64,000 nucleotides of DNA from Paraburkholderia sp. DHOC27 (GCF_003429005.1 NZ_QVQV01000001.1:799864-863863); one strand, 5' to 3'; shown: positions 50,585 to 62,035, numbered from the stretch's first letter. Program-made: numbers and translations. The notes: generated by a model from the letters alone, not told the origin.

Positions 50585-51643
50585 TTACCGCTTGGCTGGC
50601 TGCGCGTCAAGCGCGTCGTAGCCCTTGGCCCGGTAAATGATCACCGACACGAGCCACGCCACGACAAACACGCCGATGATGATGAAGCCGAGCGTGCTGA
50701 AGTTGTCGTTGAGCATGCCAATGACACCCCAGAACACGCCCTTGAGGTTGAGCTGGTCGGCCAGCAGGCCGAGCGCCTCGATGCCGCCAATCAGCACCGC
50801 CACCACCACCGAGACCAGCGTGATGGTCAGGTTGTAGTAGAGCTTGCGGATGGGCCGCACGAACGCCCAGTCGTAGGCGCCGAGCATCAGCAGGCCGTCC
50901 GTGGTGTCGACGAGCGACATGCCCGCGGCGAACAGCACGGGAAACACCAGCACGACGCCGAACGAAAGGCCCTGTGCCGCCTGGCTGGCGGAGATGCCGA
51001 GCAGGCTGACCTCGGTGGCGGTGTCGAAGCCGAGACCGAACAGGAAGCCGAGCGGCAGCATCCAGAATGCGTTCGACACCAGCCGGAACATCGGCCGGAA
51101 GAGCCGCGCCAGCAGGCCGCGACTGTTCAGCAGCAGGTCGAGATCGTCGTTGTCGTAGGGCTCGCCGCGCCGTACCTTGCCGAAGGCGCGCCACACGCCG
51201 CGCAGGATGACGAGGTTCATCGCGGCGATCAGAAACAGGAACAAGGCGGAGAAGCCGGTTGAGAGCAGGCCGGTCAGGTCCTTCCACACTTCGACGCGGC
51301 TTTCCAGCGCGGCTGCGGTGGCAGCCACCGCAGCGGTCACCAGCAACACCACCGCCGAGTGGCCGAGGGCGAAGAAAAAGCCGATCGTCACGGGGCGCTG
51401 GCCGTCCTGCATCAGCTTGCGGGTGACGTTGTCGATGGCGGCGATATGGTCGGCGTCCACGGCATGCCGCAGACCGAAACCATAGGCGAGCAGGCCCGTG
51501 CCGATCAGAAGGGGATGGCCGTGAAAGGCGATGAACGCCCACACCCAGGCGCCGATGTTGAAGGTCGCGAGCAGGCTGTAAATGCCGATGACACGGCGGC
51601 GCAAGGCGCCCTGCCGGGACGCGGCTGACAATACGGTGGACAT
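50585..51643 (-). CDS. Nickel/cobalt permease, NiCoT (HoxN/NixA) family
   Basis: This is a 352-residue permease with about eight helices. The family signature in helix II, HAVDADHIAAIDN, is intact; FFFALGHSAVVLL and LGFDTATEVSLLG are the other NiCoT motifs. It moves Ni2+ or Co2+ into the cytoplasm. The neighbour BtuB-like receptor points to cobalt. ATG 51643 is preferred over the longer frame, which would start in non-hydrophobic Arg-rich sequence. Confidence 0.93.
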   Translation of the reverse strand: MSTVLSAASRQGALRRRVIGIYSLLATFNIGAWVWAFIAFHGHPLLIGTGLLAYGFGLRHAVDADHIAAIDNVTRKLMQDGQRPVTIGFFFALGHSAVVLLVTAAVAATAAALESRVEVWKDLTGLLSTGFSALFLFLIAAMNLVILRGVWRAFGKVRRGEPYDNDDLDLLLNSRGLLARLFRPMFRLVSNAFWMLPLGFLFGLGFDTATEVSLLGISASQAAQGLSFGVVLVFPVLFAAGMSLVDTTDGLLMLGAYDWAFVRPIRKLYYNLTITLVSVVVAVLIGGIEALGLLADQLNLKGVFWGVIGMLNDNFSTLGFIIIGVFVVAWLVSVIIYRAKGYDALDAQPAKR

Positions 51644-51859
51644 GCCGGATCCTGAGGTTGGGGCGGTCGTTGCAACGGGCCATCGCGCGAGCGGTGCCTG
51701 GCGCCTCGGGACACCCCGCCCGATCAGGCTGCGCAGACCTCGGCCACCAGCGCGCAAGCGTACCGACTGGAGGTGCCGCCCGTCAATCAAGACAAAAACG
51801 CGCGGCTGCATGGGTGGCGACATGCACGGCATTCCGCTGACGAAACAGCCTGCGGCGCT

Positions 51860-53143
<1,284 letters not shown>

Positions 53144-53271
53144 GCTTTGCTCCATGCCATGTCGTTGGGAAGATCGAACGGTCAGTGCAGGCTCCGAACT
53201 GGCGCGTGACCATGCTACTCCATGACGTGGGTTTGCATTCGGGGCGGTGCATTGGACAACGCAGGCGGAAA

Positions 53272-53302
53272 CGAAAAAGCGGCCACCAGCAGGTAGCCGC
53301 TT
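53272..53302 (-). terminator. Rho-independent terminator of metE
   Basis: On the minus strand: stem AAGCGGC / GCCGCTT, extended by ACC / GGT around a TGCT loop, followed by five T. It begins 16 bases after the metE stop. Confidence 0.85.
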
Positions 53303-53317
53303 CTCATCGCACGCGGC

Positions 53318-55609
53318 TTAAACGGAAGCGCGCAACGTTTTCGCAGCGGCGACCATGTTGGTCAGTGCGGGCAGCACTTCTTCCCATTGACGCGTCTTCA
53401 GACCGCAATCCGGATTCACCCACAGACGCTGCGCCGGAATACGCTCGGCCGCCTTCTGCATCAGTTGCACGATGTGCTGCTGAGTCGGGATGTTGGGCGA
53501 GTGAATGTCGTACACGCCCGGCCCGATTTCGTTCGGATAGTTGAAGTGATCGAACGCGTCCAGCAGTTCCATGTCCGAGCGCGAGGTTTCGATGGTGATG
53601 ACGTCGGCGTCCATCTCCGCAATGGAGGCGATGATGTCGTTGAACTCCGAATAGCACATGTGAGTGTGAATCTGCGTTTCGTCGCTCACGCCATTAGCCG
53701 TGATGCGGAACGATTCCACTGCCCAATCGAGGTATTCCTGCCATTGCGATTTGCGCAGTGGTAAACCTTCGCGCAGGGCCGCTTCGTCGATCTGGATCAC
53801 GCGCACGCCGGCTTTCTCCAGGTCGAGCACTTCTTCGCGGATCGCCAGCGCCAGCTGGTAGCACGACACCGAGCGCGGTTGATCGTCGCGCACAAACGAC
53901 CAGTTCAGGATCGTCACGGGGCCGGTCAGCATGCCCTTCATCGGCTTGCTGGTGAGCGACTGCGCGTACTTGATCCACTCCACCGTCATCGCTTGCGGAC
54001 GGCTGATATCGCCGAACAGGATGGGCGGCTTCACGCAGCGCGAGCCGTACGACTGCACCCAGCCGAACTGGCTGAACGCGTAGCCTTCCAGTTGTTCGCC
54101 GAAGTATTCGACCATGTCGTTACGCTCGGCTTCACCGTGCACGAGTACGTCGAGCCCCAGTGCTTCCTGCTCGCGCACGCTGCGTTCGATCTCGGCGCGC
54201 ATCGCGCTCTTGTAACCGGCTTCATCCAAAGCGCCGCTCTTGAACTGGCTGCGCGCGTGGCGAATCTCGCCGGTCTGCGGGAACGAGCCGATCGTCGTGG
54301 TCGGATAAGCGGGCAGTTTCAGCAAGGCTGCCTGTTTGTCGGCGCGAGCCGGGTAAGCGTTGCTGCGTTGACCCAGCGCCGGATTGATCTTGCCGAGCGC
54401 GGCCTTGACCGCCGGATTGTTCACCCGTGGTGAGGCACGGCGTGCCGCGATCGCAGCGCTGTTCGCAGAGAGTTCTGCCTTGACGGCGTCGCGGCCGTGG
54501 TTCAGCGCCGTTGCCAGCACCTTCAGTTCGTCCAGTTTCTGCAGCGCGAACGCGAGCCACGAACGCACTTCGGCATCCAGCTTTTGCTCGCTTTCCAGAT
54601 CTACGGGGACGTGCAGCAGCGAGCACGACGGCGCGATCCACAGACGTTCGCCCAGTTTTTTCGCGACCGGTTCGAGCCAGTCGAGCGTGGCGCTCAGGTC
54701 GGTCTTCCAGATGTTGCGGCCGTTGATCGCACCCACTGATAGCACCCGCTCAGCCGGCAGTTCGTGCGCCGCTTTGGCCACTTCAGCACGCGCATTGATG
54801 GCGTCGATGTGCAGGCCATCCACGGGCAACTTGCAGGCGAGCGACAGATTGTTCTGCAACTGGCCAAAGTAGGTGGCGAGCAGCAGCTTGACGCGGCGCG
54901 TTTCGAGCGCGTCGTACGCCGTGACGAAGGCCTGCTGCCACGCGGGATCGAGTTCGGTGACGAGCGCCGGTTCGTCGATCTGCACCCACTCCACGCCCTG
55001 CGCCGCGAACGTATCCAGCAGTGCGCCGTAGACCGGCAGCAGCTTGGGCAGCAGCGCGAGGCGGTCGGAGTCGTCCTTGGCTTTGCCCAGCCAGAGATAC
55101 GTGACGGGCCCGATGATCACGGGCTTGACGTTCACGCCGGCGGAACGGGCTTCGGCGAGTTGCGTGACGAGGCGCGACGGGTCGAGCGAGAAGTTCGTCG
55201 TTGCCGTGAACTCCGGCACGATGTAGTGATAGTTGGTATCGAACCACTTGGTCATCTCACCGGCGGCCACGCCGCCGCAGCACGCGGCGTGATCTTCCGC
55301 GCCCTTGGCCGAGCGGCCGCGCGCGACGCGGAAGTAGTTGTCCAGCGTGTCGCCGTGAAAGCCTTGCACGCGTGCCGGCAGGTTGCCGAGCGTGAAGCTC
55401 ATGTCCAGCACCTGATCGTAGAACGAGAAATCGCCGACGGCCGCGAAACCAAGGTCGGCCTGGTGCGCCCAGTGACGCTGGCGCAATTGCGTGCCCAGTG
55501 CTTTCAGCTCACCGAGCGAGGACTCGCCTTTCCAGTAAGACTCGAGCGCGAATTTCAGTTCGCGTTTTGCGCCGATGCGCGGAAAGCCGAGATTGTGAGT
55601 GGTTGCCAT
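53318..55609 (-). CDS. metE: Cobalamin-independent methionine synthase
   Basis: This is a 763-residue enzyme with the two-barrel MetE layout. The N-terminal [19 protein letters not shown] is characteristic. The C-terminal zinc ligands are in HTHMC (H650, C652) and NPDCGL (C735). It transfers a methyl group from 5-methyltetrahydrofolate to homocysteine. It is divergent from metR, the usual activator arrangement. A strong terminator follows. Its presence shows methionine synthesis without B12 even though B12/cobalt uptake genes lie nearby. Confidence 0.98.
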   Translation of the reverse strand: MATTHNLGFPRIGAKRELKFALESYWKGESSLGELKALGTQLRQRHWAHQADLGFAAVGDFSFYDQVLDMSFTLGNLPARVQGFHGDTLDNYFRVARGRSAKGAEDHAACCGGVAAGEMTKWFDTNYHYIVPEFTATTNFSLDPSRLVTQLAEARSAGVNVKPVIIGPVTYLWLGKAKDDSDRLALLPKLLPVYGALLDTFAAQGVEWVQIDEPALVTELDPAWQQAFVTAYDALETRRVKLLLATYFGQLQNNLSLACKLPVDGLHIDAINARAEVAKAAHELPAERVLSVGAINGRNIWKTDLSATLDWLEPVAKKLGERLWIAPSCSLLHVPVDLESEQKLDAEVRSWLAFALQKLDELKVLATALNHGRDAVKAELSANSAAIAARRASPRVNNPAVKAALGKINPALGQRSNAYPARADKQAALLKLPAYPTTTIGSFPQTGEIRHARSQFKSGALDEAGYKSAMRAEIERSVREQEALGLDVLVHGEAERNDMVEYFGEQLEGYAFSQFGWVQSYGSRCVKPPILFGDISRPQAMTVEWIKYAQSLTSKPMKGMLTGPVTILNWSFVRDDQPRSVSCYQLALAIREEVLDLEKAGVRVIQIDEAALREGLPLRKSQWQEYLDWAVESFRITANGVSDETQIHTHMCYSEFNDIIASIAEMDADVITIETSRSDMELLDAFDHFNYPNEIGPGVYDIHSPNIPTQQHIVQLMQKAAERIPAQRLWVNPDCGLKTRQWEEVLPALTNMVAAAKTLRASV

Positions 55610-55685
55610 CGTGTCGCCCTGGTTGGAATGGTTACGGTTGCTGGTGTGCAGATGCAGTTGCGTGGATCGTAACCAGGGCGGTTTA

Positions 55686-55708
55686 TGAAGTAAAATGGTG
55701 ATAATTCA
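55686..55708. promoter_or_regulatory. Candidate MetR site in the metE-metR gap
   Basis: Inverted half-sites TGAA (55686-55689) and TTCA (55705-55708), 15 bp apart, in an A/T-rich part of the divergent gap. The half-sites match those of enteric MetR sites but the spacing is longer. Assignment is tentative. Confidence 0.35.
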
Positions 55709-55792
55709 ACAAAGCATTAGTTTTGTTCATGTATCTGCGCATGTCCTTCTTCCTGATGGCCCGGCTCATCGGCCCGTCGCAAGGCCGCCGTC

Positions 55793-56701
55793 ATGCTTGA
55801 GCGCATCCATCTGGCAATCGTTCAGGCGGTGGACAAACACGGCTCGCTGACCGCCGCGGCGGAAATTCTCTGCGTGACGCAATCCGCGCTCAGCCACTCC
55901 ATGAAAAAGCTGGAGCAGCAACTCGGCACGGATATCTGGTTGCGCGAGGGCCGCAGCCTGCGTCTGACGCAGGCCGGTCAATACCTGCTGGCGGTGGCCA
56001 ACCGCGTGCTGCCGCAACTGGCGCTCGCTGAAGAGCGCCTCGGCCAGTACGCGCAAGGCGAGCGCGGCGCGCTGCGCATCGGCATGGAATGCCATCCCTG
56101 CTACCAGTGGTTGCTGAAGGTGGTGTCGCCGTATCTGGCGTGCTGGCCGGACGTCGATGTGGACGTGAAGCAGAAATTCCAGTTCGGCGGCATTGGCGCG
56201 CTGTTTGGCTTCGAGATCGACCTGCTGGTCACGCCCGATCCGCTCTTCAAACCCGGCTTGCGCTTCGAACCCGTGTTCGACTACGAGCAGGTGCTGGTGG
56301 TGAACCATGAGCATCCGCTTGCCAACGTGGATTACGTGCGTCCGGAACAACTGACGCGCGAAGTGCTGGTGTCGTATCCGGTCGAGACGGACCGGCTCGA
56401 TATCTACAACCAGTTTCTGATGCCAGCGGGCGTTTCGCCGCGACGTCACAAGGTGATCGAGACCACCGACATCATGTTGCAGATGGTGGAAAGCGGCCGG
56501 GGCGTCGCCGCGCTGCCGCGCTGGTTGGTGGAGGAGTACGCGGACAAGATGAACATCGTCCCGGTGCGGCTGGGACGCGAGGGCATCGCCAAGCAGATTT
56601 TCTTGGGCGCACGCGAGGCCGACATTGAGATCGACTACCTCAAGGCGTTCGTGGAGATGGCGCGCATGCCGGTGGCAGGGGTGGGCGAATCGGCTGCCTG
56701 A
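55793..56701 (+). CDS. metR: LysR family activator MetR
   Basis: This 302-residue LysR protein has an N-terminal winged helix (IHLAIVQAVDKHGSLTAAAEILCVTQSALSHSMKKLEQQLG) and an effector domain with GMECHPCYQWLLKVV and the VDVKQKFQFGGIGAL region. MECHPCYQWL is typical of MetR. It activates metE in response to homocysteine in enteric bacteria. It is divergent from metE with 183 bp between. Its last 67 bp overlap the convergent regulator gene at 56635. Confidence 0.95.
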   Translation: MLERIHLAIVQAVDKHGSLTAAAEILCVTQSALSHSMKKLEQQLGTDIWLREGRSLRLTQAGQYLLAVANRVLPQLALAEERLGQYAQGERGALRIGMECHPCYQWLLKVVSPYLACWPDVDVDVKQKFQFGGIGALFGFEIDLLVTPDPLFKPGLRFEPVFDYEQVLVVNHEHPLANVDYVRPEQLTREVLVSYPVETDRLDIYNQFLMPAGVSPRRHKVIETTDIMLQMVESGRGVAALPRWLVEEYADKMNIVPVRLGREGIAKQIFLGAREADIEIDYLKAFVEMARMPVAGVGESAA

Positions 56702-57528
56702 CGGGCCTGGGCTTCCATCAACGATCTGACCAGGGCGGCATCGGCCGGCGTGGCCGGGTTGTAGACGATCATGCTGAGATCGGGGCGGCCGTCCACCGCG
56801 AACGCGGAGTATTCGAAGGCAATCGGCCCGGCGATGGGATGCCGCAGATGTTTGACGCCCTCGCCATGCTCGCGCACCTCGTGGTCCTGCCACATCGCCG
56901 CGAACTCCGGGCTCACGGCGCACAGTTCGTCCACCAGCGCGGCCACCTGACTCGTGGCGCCGGCGCGCGCGGCGTCCACGCGAAACGCGCCTAACACGAA
57001 GCGGGCGGTGCTTTCCCAATCCACGTTGGCGGCCCGCACGCGCGGATCGCAAAAGACGATTCGCAGCAGGTTGCGCTGTTCGCGCGGCAGCGTGCCGTAG
57101 TCCATCAGCGCTGCCGCTGCGGCGCGATTCCAGGCGATCACATCCCACGTCGCGGTTCTGATCAGCGCGGGGCTCGGCTCCAGCGCGTCGAGTACCCGTT
57201 GCAGACGCGGCGTCACGCCTTCGCGTGCCTCGTAGCGGGCCTCGGGCGGCCGTCCCAGGCCAAGCAGAAACAGGTGTTCCCGTTCGACGTCGCTCAGCAT
57301 CAGCGCGCGGGCAATGCGCTCCAGCACCTCCGCCGACGGTGCGCCGCCGCGGCCCTGTTCGAGCCAGGTGTACCAGGTCGTGCTGACGTTCGCGCGCTGG
57401 GCGACCTCTTCGCGCCGCAAGCCCGGCGTGCGGCGACGGCTCGACGCAATGCCGAAGGCCGCCGGGTCCAGTTTCGTGCGGCGGTCCTTCAGGTAGGCAC
57501 CAAACAAATTCTCATTCGAGGCGGGCAT
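56635..57528 (-). CDS. HTH regulator with MmyB-like ligand-binding domain
   Basis: This is a 297-residue protein. The N-terminal Xre-type helix-turn-helix (FGAYLKDRRTKLDP, RRRTPGLRREEVAQRANVSTTWYTWLEQGRG) is followed by an MmyB-like domain (PSPALIRTATWDVIAWNRAAAALM-type, RNLLRIVFCDPRVR, HEVREHGEGVKHLRHPIAG). It is divergent from an alpha/beta hydrolase gene, which may be its target. The 3' end overlaps metR by 67 bp on the opposite strand, so its last 22 residues are encoded antisense to metR. Confidence 0.9.
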   Translation of the reverse strand: MPASNENLFGAYLKDRRTKLDPAAFGIASSRRRTPGLRREEVAQRANVSTTWYTWLEQGRGGAPSAEVLERIARALMLSDVEREHLFLLGLGRPPEARYEAREGVTPRLQRVLDALEPSPALIRTATWDVIAWNRAAAAALMDYGTLPREQRNLLRIVFCDPRVRAANVDWESTARFVLGAFRVDAARAGATSQVAALVDELCAVSPEFAAMWQDHEVREHGEGVKHLRHPIAGPIAFEYSAFAVDGRPDLSMIVYNPATPADAALVRSLMEAQARQAADSPTPATGMRAISTNALR

Positions 57529-57764
57529 GCTCGTCCTGTGAAACGGTGGATCCGTGTAAGGTGATTGCTTCGTTGCGCCACGCTGCTGCGCGCAGCGTCG
57601 GGATCCGGGTGCGGTGTCCTGCTATCTGAGGTGTTTCGGGCATTCTACTGCCGTGCCGTGCGCCGCATATAACGCCCGAGGTACGCACGAGGGCGATCAT
57701 GCACGTTCACGAACACCGGGCGCTGCCCTGAGCGGCCGGCCCACTTCGACTTCCGGAGGGTGTC

Positions 57765-58685
57765 ATGCTTAAACACGTTGCAACCCGCCAGCTTGATATT
57801 GCTTACGAGGAACAGGGCGATTCCAATGGATGGCCCGTCGTTCTCCTACATGGCTTCCCCTACGATATTCACGCCTACACGGACGTGACACCGCGTCTGA
57901 TCTCGCAGGGCGCGCGTGTCATCGCCCCTTATCTGCGCGGCTACGGTCCCACGCGTTTTCTTGCGCCGAGCACGGTGCGCTCGGGCCAGCAGGCGGCGCT
58001 CGGCGCAGACCTGCTGGCGCTGCTCGACGCGCTGCAGATTGAACGCGCGGTGCTGGGCGGCTATGACTGGGGCGGCCGGGCGGCGTGCATCGTGGCGGCG
58101 TTGTATCCGTCGCGGGCGCGTGGGCTGGTGTCGGTGAATGGCTACAACATCCAGAATCTGGCTGTCGCCATGCGCCCGGAAGATCCCGACAAGGAACATC
58201 GCCTGTGGTACCAGTACTACTTTCACGGCGAGCGCGGGCGAGCCGGGCTGAAAGAAAACCGGCGCGCGTTCTGTCGACTGCTCTGGTCGTTATGGTCGCC
58301 CACGTGGCGCTTCGACGACGACACCTACGCGCGCTCGGCGGCCGCCTTCGACAATCCGGATTTCGTCGACGTGGTGATTCATTCGTACCGACACCGTTAC
58401 GGCCTGGTGGACGGCGATCCTGAGTTCGACGACATCGAGCGTCAACTGGCGGCGCTGCCGCCGATCACCGTGCCGACCGTCACGCTGGAAGGCGACGTGG
58501 ATGGCGTGTCGCCACTGCGCGGCGGACAGCCGGCCATGAAACGTTTCACGGGACGCCACGAGAACCGTGTGGTGGCCAATGCCGGTCATAACCTTCCGCA
58601 GGAAGCGCCGGAGGTGTTCGCGACGGCGGTGCTCGATGTCCACCAATGGGGGGGTGAAGCTTTCGCGCGCGTTGACCCAAGGTGA
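57765..58685 (+). CDS. Alpha/beta hydrolase, epoxide hydrolase-like
   Basis: This is a 306-residue alpha/beta hydrolase. The oxyanion region VVLLHGFPYDIHAY, YLRGYGPTRF, the nucleophile elbow GGYDWGGRA (Asp nucleophile) and the catalytic His in NAGHNLPQEAP are clear. An Asp nucleophile points to epoxide hydrolases or haloalkane dehalogenases and away from esterases. GGAGG upstream supports ATG 57765. It is divergent from the MmyB-type regulator, 236 bp away. Confidence 0.9.
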   Translation: MLKHVATRQLDIAYEEQGDSNGWPVVLLHGFPYDIHAYTDVTPRLISQGARVIAPYLRGYGPTRFLAPSTVRSGQQAALGADLLALLDALQIERAVLGGYDWGGRAACIVAALYPSRARGLVSVNGYNIQNLAVAMRPEDPDKEHRLWYQYYFHGERGRAGLKENRRAFCRLLWSLWSPTWRFDDDTYARSAAAFDNPDFVDVVIHSYRHRYGLVDGDPEFDDIERQLAALPPITVPTVTLEGDVDGVSPLRGGQPAMKRFTGRHENRVVANAGHNLPQEAPEVFATAVLDVHQWGGEAFARVDPR

Positions 58686-58694
58686 CGCGGCGCA

Positions 58695-59123
58695 TTAGAT
58701 CGCTTTCCGGAGACCGATCATCGTGATGTCGTAGCCGTGACGCACATAGAACGCATGCGTGCGCGTGCGCTCGTTGTTGCAGCGGATCACGATGGACGTG
58801 GGGTGCGATTCATGGCCGCGAATCCATTGCTCGGCGGCGGCTAGCAACGCGCCGCCAATGCCCGCGCCTCGTTCACCGTCACGGACCACGAATGCCAGCA
58901 CCTCGCCGTATCTCCCGCTCGACACGATCAGGTTGACGCCCGCGTGGATCCAGCCAAGCAGTTGTCCCGCCTCACCCGGATAGACCAGCAGCCGATGGTC
59001 CGGCCGGTGCAGGATGAGATCGAGCCGCGCCGCGACCTCGTCTTCCGAAGCATGCCAGCCGAACTGACTGCTCAGGAGCGCAATCTCTTTGGCGTCGCCG
59101 GGTTGCGCACCGCGAATACTCAT
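58695..59123 (-). CDS. GNAT family N-acetyltransferase
   Basis: This is a 142-residue acetyltransferase. It has the N-terminal IRGAQPGDAKEIALLSSQFGW and the acetyl-CoA site AFVVRDGERGAGIGGALLAAAEQW, followed by RTRTHAFYVRHGYDI. AAGGA upstream supports ATG 59123. It is convergent with the alpha/beta hydrolase gene. Substrate unknown. Confidence 0.87.
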   Translation of the reverse strand: MSIRGAQPGDAKEIALLSSQFGWHASEDEVAARLDLILHRPDHRLLVYPGEAGQLLGWIHAGVNLIVSSGRYGEVLAFVVRDGERGAGIGGALLAAAEQWIRGHESHPTSIVIRCNNERTRTHAFYVRHGYDITMIGLRKAI

Positions 59124-59174
59124 TGCATCGTCCTTGTGAGCTGAAGCAACGCAGCGCACGGTGTGACGCCGTGG

Positions 59175-60338
59175 CTACACCAGCACGGCCTGGTCGTTCA
59201 GTTCAACCGAGTTCCGGCCGTTGCGCTTGGCGCGGTACAGCGCTTCGTCCGCGTCTTTCACGAGACGCTCGATCGTCGCGTCGCCGCTCGCCGTACAGGC
59301 AATGCCAATGCTGCACGTATAGGCCGGCAACGCGGGGTTCTCGTTGCGCGCGATCCTGGCGCGCAGGGCGTCGGCCAGATCGAATACGTCCTCGGGACGC
59401 AGACCCGGCACTAGCGCGGCGAACTCTTCACCGCCCCAGCGCGAGAGGTGGTGCTGCCAGGTGAGCATGCCGGCCGCGCGCTCCGAGAAGTCGACCAGAA
59501 TCTCGTCGCCTTTGACGTGACCATGCGTGTCGTTGATGACCTTGAAGTGGTCGAGATCGATCAGCAGTAGCGACAACAAACCGCCGGTGCGCATCATCTT
59601 TTCGCGCTCTTCACGGTGTGCGTTCAGGAAGGCGCGGCGGTTCAGCAGGCCGGTCAACGGGTCCGCGAGGGATTGCTGTTCGAGTTGCAGACGCAGACGG
59701 TTCATCGCCACCAGCATGAAGCCGACCGTTGCCGTCAACGACATGAAAGCGCCAGTGGCCAGATAGACCGTCTGAATGGAATCGCGGCCGTACAGGCCGG
59801 TAGCCGAAAAACCCGAGCCGATCGAGGTGACGACGCGCACGGAAGTGACAGCGGTCTGGATCAGGAACATGACGCCGATGAACATCGCGCTGGCGTCGTG
59901 CCGCCCGTGGCTCAGCAACAGCAGGGTCTGACGGCCGTAGATGAGCGCGAGGATCGCGTTGATGCAGAGCGCGCGTCCAGGGGCGGAGGGGTGAATCCAC
60001 GTCATCCAGGCCACGCTGGTCATGCCGACCAACAGCATCAGCAGCACGAAGCGCCACGCCGGCGGGCGACCGTAAAAGCGCTGGCTGCCGATCAGCCAGA
60101 GCCCGGTGCTGAGGATCATGCCGCCGTTGCCGCCGATGATGGAAAGCCAGTCCGGGATGGTGCCGCGCAATGCAAGGAGGATGGCCGCCGCCGACACGAT
60201 CAACGCACCGGATGCCCAGTTGCCGACGCCGCGAATATTCGTGGGAAAACTTCGGCCGAGCGAAAACATGACCAGCGCCATCAGTCCCGGCATGACCGCC
60301 GACATGAGCAAAACGGTGTGTAAATCGAAGGCGGCCAT
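59175..60338 (-). CDS. Membrane-bound diguanylate cyclase (GGDEF)
   Basis: This is a 387-residue protein. About six to seven N-terminal helices (residues 5-200) form a membrane sensor of unknown type. A GGDEF domain follows (DPLTGLLNRRAFLNAH, LLLIDLDHFKVINDTHGHVKGDEIL) with an intact GGEEF at 302-306. The inhibitory RxxD site normally found just before GGEEF is absent, so product feedback is probably weak. It makes cyclic di-GMP. No EAL domain is present. Confidence 0.93.
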   Translation of the reverse strand: MAAFDLHTVLLMSAVMPGLMALVMFSLGRSFPTNIRGVGNWASGALIVSAAAILLALRGTIPDWLSIIGGNGGMILSTGLWLIGSQRFYGRPPAWRFVLLMLLVGMTSVAWMTWIHPSAPGRALCINAILALIYGRQTLLLLSHGRHDASAMFIGVMFLIQTAVTSVRVVTSIGSGFSATGLYGRDSIQTVYLATGAFMSLTATVGFMLVAMNRLRLQLEQQSLADPLTGLLNRRAFLNAHREEREKMMRTGGLLSLLLIDLDHFKVINDTHGHVKGDEILVDFSERAAGMLTWQHHLSRWGGEEFAALVPGLRPEDVFDLADALRARIARNENPALPAYTCSIGIACTASGDATIERLVKDADEALYRAKRNGRNSVELNDQAVLV

Positions 60339-60887
60339 AAGGTCTTGAGCGCAAACCGGTCACTAACGAGGACACTTCTGATGTTGACGCGGAGGTCCTT
60401 TCCCCGAGGTGTGCGCGTGCTGGAATCGTGAAGCCACGAATATACAGGAACAGGATGAAAAAACCGGTGTCAGCGAGCGTCGTTAGCCGTTTGGCCGAAC
60501 CTGTTCGTCTGGGTTTGATGCGGGATTTCTGGATGCGGGCTTTTGAAGTCGCGTGGGCGGGAGTTCGCTTCGAGGTTCGCGTCGCCGAAAGGTGTAACGA
60601 AAGGTGTCAATGGCGCTTGACAGACGGCGAGGAGCGCGCCGCCCGCCGAACCTTGGCGCCCGCACATGGTCTTATGGAGATAACGGCGCGACGACGGGTT
60701 GAATCAGGATGCGAGGCTGCATCTCGGCCTCCGCCCAGGACTGACCCGCACATCAATAAAATTGCGATAAGCCGCCGCTCATGGGCGGGCGGCGGTCGGC
60801 AAAAACTTCCTGTAACGGTCCGGTAAACATGCGGCGTGCCGTTTGCTCTAAGGTATGCAGGTCCAAGGTCACTTCTTCTGCACGAAC
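60339..60887. other. Gap with no convincing gene
   Basis: This 549-bp stretch separates the divergent cyclase and lipoprotein genes. It holds a direct repeat CGAAAGGTGT (60586-60595 and 60598-60607). Open frames here lack ribosome sites and are compositionally like noncoding strands. The promoter of the 60888 gene should lie near its end. Confidence 0.5.
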
Positions 60888-61445
60888 ATGATTTCCAGAA
60901 TGAAAAATATAGGTATCGCAGTTCCGGTCGGCATTCTCGTCCTCGCATTGGGCGGCTGTGCCGTGGCGCCGCCAAGCGGCCCGAGTATCGTCGCGCTGCC
61001 GCGCAGCGGGGAGCCGCTCGGCCAGTTCCAGCAGGACGATTACGCATGCCGCGATTACGCGTCGCGCTCTTCCGACGCTTCCGGCCAGGCGCAAAACGCC
61101 ACCACCAACAGCGTCAATGCCGCAGCGCTGGGTACGCTGGGTGGCGCGGCCATTGGCGCGCTGTTCGGCGCGGCGGCCGGCAATGCGGGTGCGGGTGCCG
61201 CGATTGGTGCGGGCAGCGGCTTGCTGCTGGGCGGCTCGGCAGGCGCCAATGGCGCACAGGCTTCGGCCAACGGCATCCAGGCACGTTACGACGCGGCCTA
61301 CGCCCAGTGCATGAGTTCCAAGGGCAATGTCATTTCGCAGCCGCAGGTCTACGCGCCGCAGCCGGTGTATGTCGCGCCGCAACCGGTGTATGTGGCCCCG
61401 CCGCCGCCGGTTTATATGGCGCCGCCCCCGCCGCCGTACTATTGA
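60888..61445 (+). CDS. Glycine-zipper lipoprotein with Pro/Tyr-rich tail
   Basis: This protein of about 185 residues has a lipoprotein signal ending in LALGGC, so it is probably anchored by its N-terminal Cys. The segment QFQQDDYACRDYASR is shared with a family of Burkholderia envelope lipoproteins. A glycine zipper (LGGAAIGALFGAAAGNAGAGAAIGAGSGLLLGG, quoted in parts) is followed by a repetitive tail (YAPQPVYVAPQPVYVAPP). ATG 60888 is used; ATG 60900 gives a slightly shorter signal. Function unknown. Confidence 0.78.
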   Translation: MISRMKNIGIAVPVGILVLALGGCAVAPPSGPSIVALPRSGEPLGQFQQDDYACRDYASRSSDASGQAQNATTNSVNAAALGTLGGAAIGALFGAAAGNAGAGAAIGAGSGLLLGGSAGANGAQASANGIQARYDAAYAQCMSSKGNVISQPQVYAPQPVYVAPQPVYVAPPPPVYMAPPPPPYY

Positions 61446-61621
61446 TCGGCTGATCGGGTCGGCTTGCGGAAGGAACCGTTGGGAATCGCTGACGCGTGAC
61501 CTTGGGGGGCGCGCCTCGCTCGCGCGCTCGACGCAGCTACTGCAAACGTGGCCGGCCACACGTGCCACGTAGGGCCCACCAGGCACACCAGGCACACCCG
61601 GCCGGTCATCGTCAGCGGCCT

Positions 61622-62035
61622 TCACTGCTCGCAGTGCACATCCTTCTTCTGCACCACGATGATCGCCGGGTACGTGCCGTGATCCAGTTCCACGCGCGTC
61701 ACCACGGACATCGTGACGCTGTCGCTGTCGTCATACACGCTGATCTGTTCGTGCCGCAGATTGATGACGCCGTTGCAATCGGAGGCGCGGCCTTCGTCTG
61801 ACACCTTGCATTGAATCGGGTTGTCCGCCAGGTAGCGATATTTGTCGCCGTCCGGCAGGGCGAGGTATTCGCGCATGCTGCGGGCGGCGCCGCCAATGCC
61901 CGTCACGTATCCCATCGCACACTGCTGTTGAGGCGTATCGCCACCACCGCTCGTCTGAGCCATCGCCGGGGTTTGCACGGCGACGGCCGTCAGCGCGATG
62001 AGCGCCGTGAATATCGAAGCAGGAAGGTATCTCAT
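61622..62035 (-). CDS. Small secreted protein of unknown function
   Basis: This is a 137-residue protein with a signal peptide (FTALIALTAVAVQTPAMA). The mature part is compact, with several Cys (CAMGYVTGIGG, PIQCKVSDEGRASDCNGV, DVHCEQ) that may form disulfides. I do not recognise a family. ATG 62035 is preferred; an ATG nine bases upstream adds three residues. It lies between two unrelated genes, with no operon partner. Confidence 0.75.
   Translation of the reverse strand: MRYLPASIFTALIALTAVAVQTPAMAQTSGGGDTPQQQCAMGYVTGIGGAARSMREYLALPDGDKYRYLADNPIQCKVSDEGRASDCNGVINLRHEQISVYDDSDSVTMSVVTRVELDHGTYPAIIVVQKKDVHCEQ

Noticed and set aside
51644..51859. Cobalamin riboswitch ahead of the Ni/Co permease and BtuB-like genes.
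   Set aside because: Read on the minus strand, the region lacks the conserved B12-box and core segments I would expect. A covariance search would settle it.
55766..57148. A 460-residue open frame antisense to metR.
   Set aside because: His/Arg-rich composition typical of the complementary strand of a GC-rich gene; it conflicts with the clear metR and MmyB-type genes.
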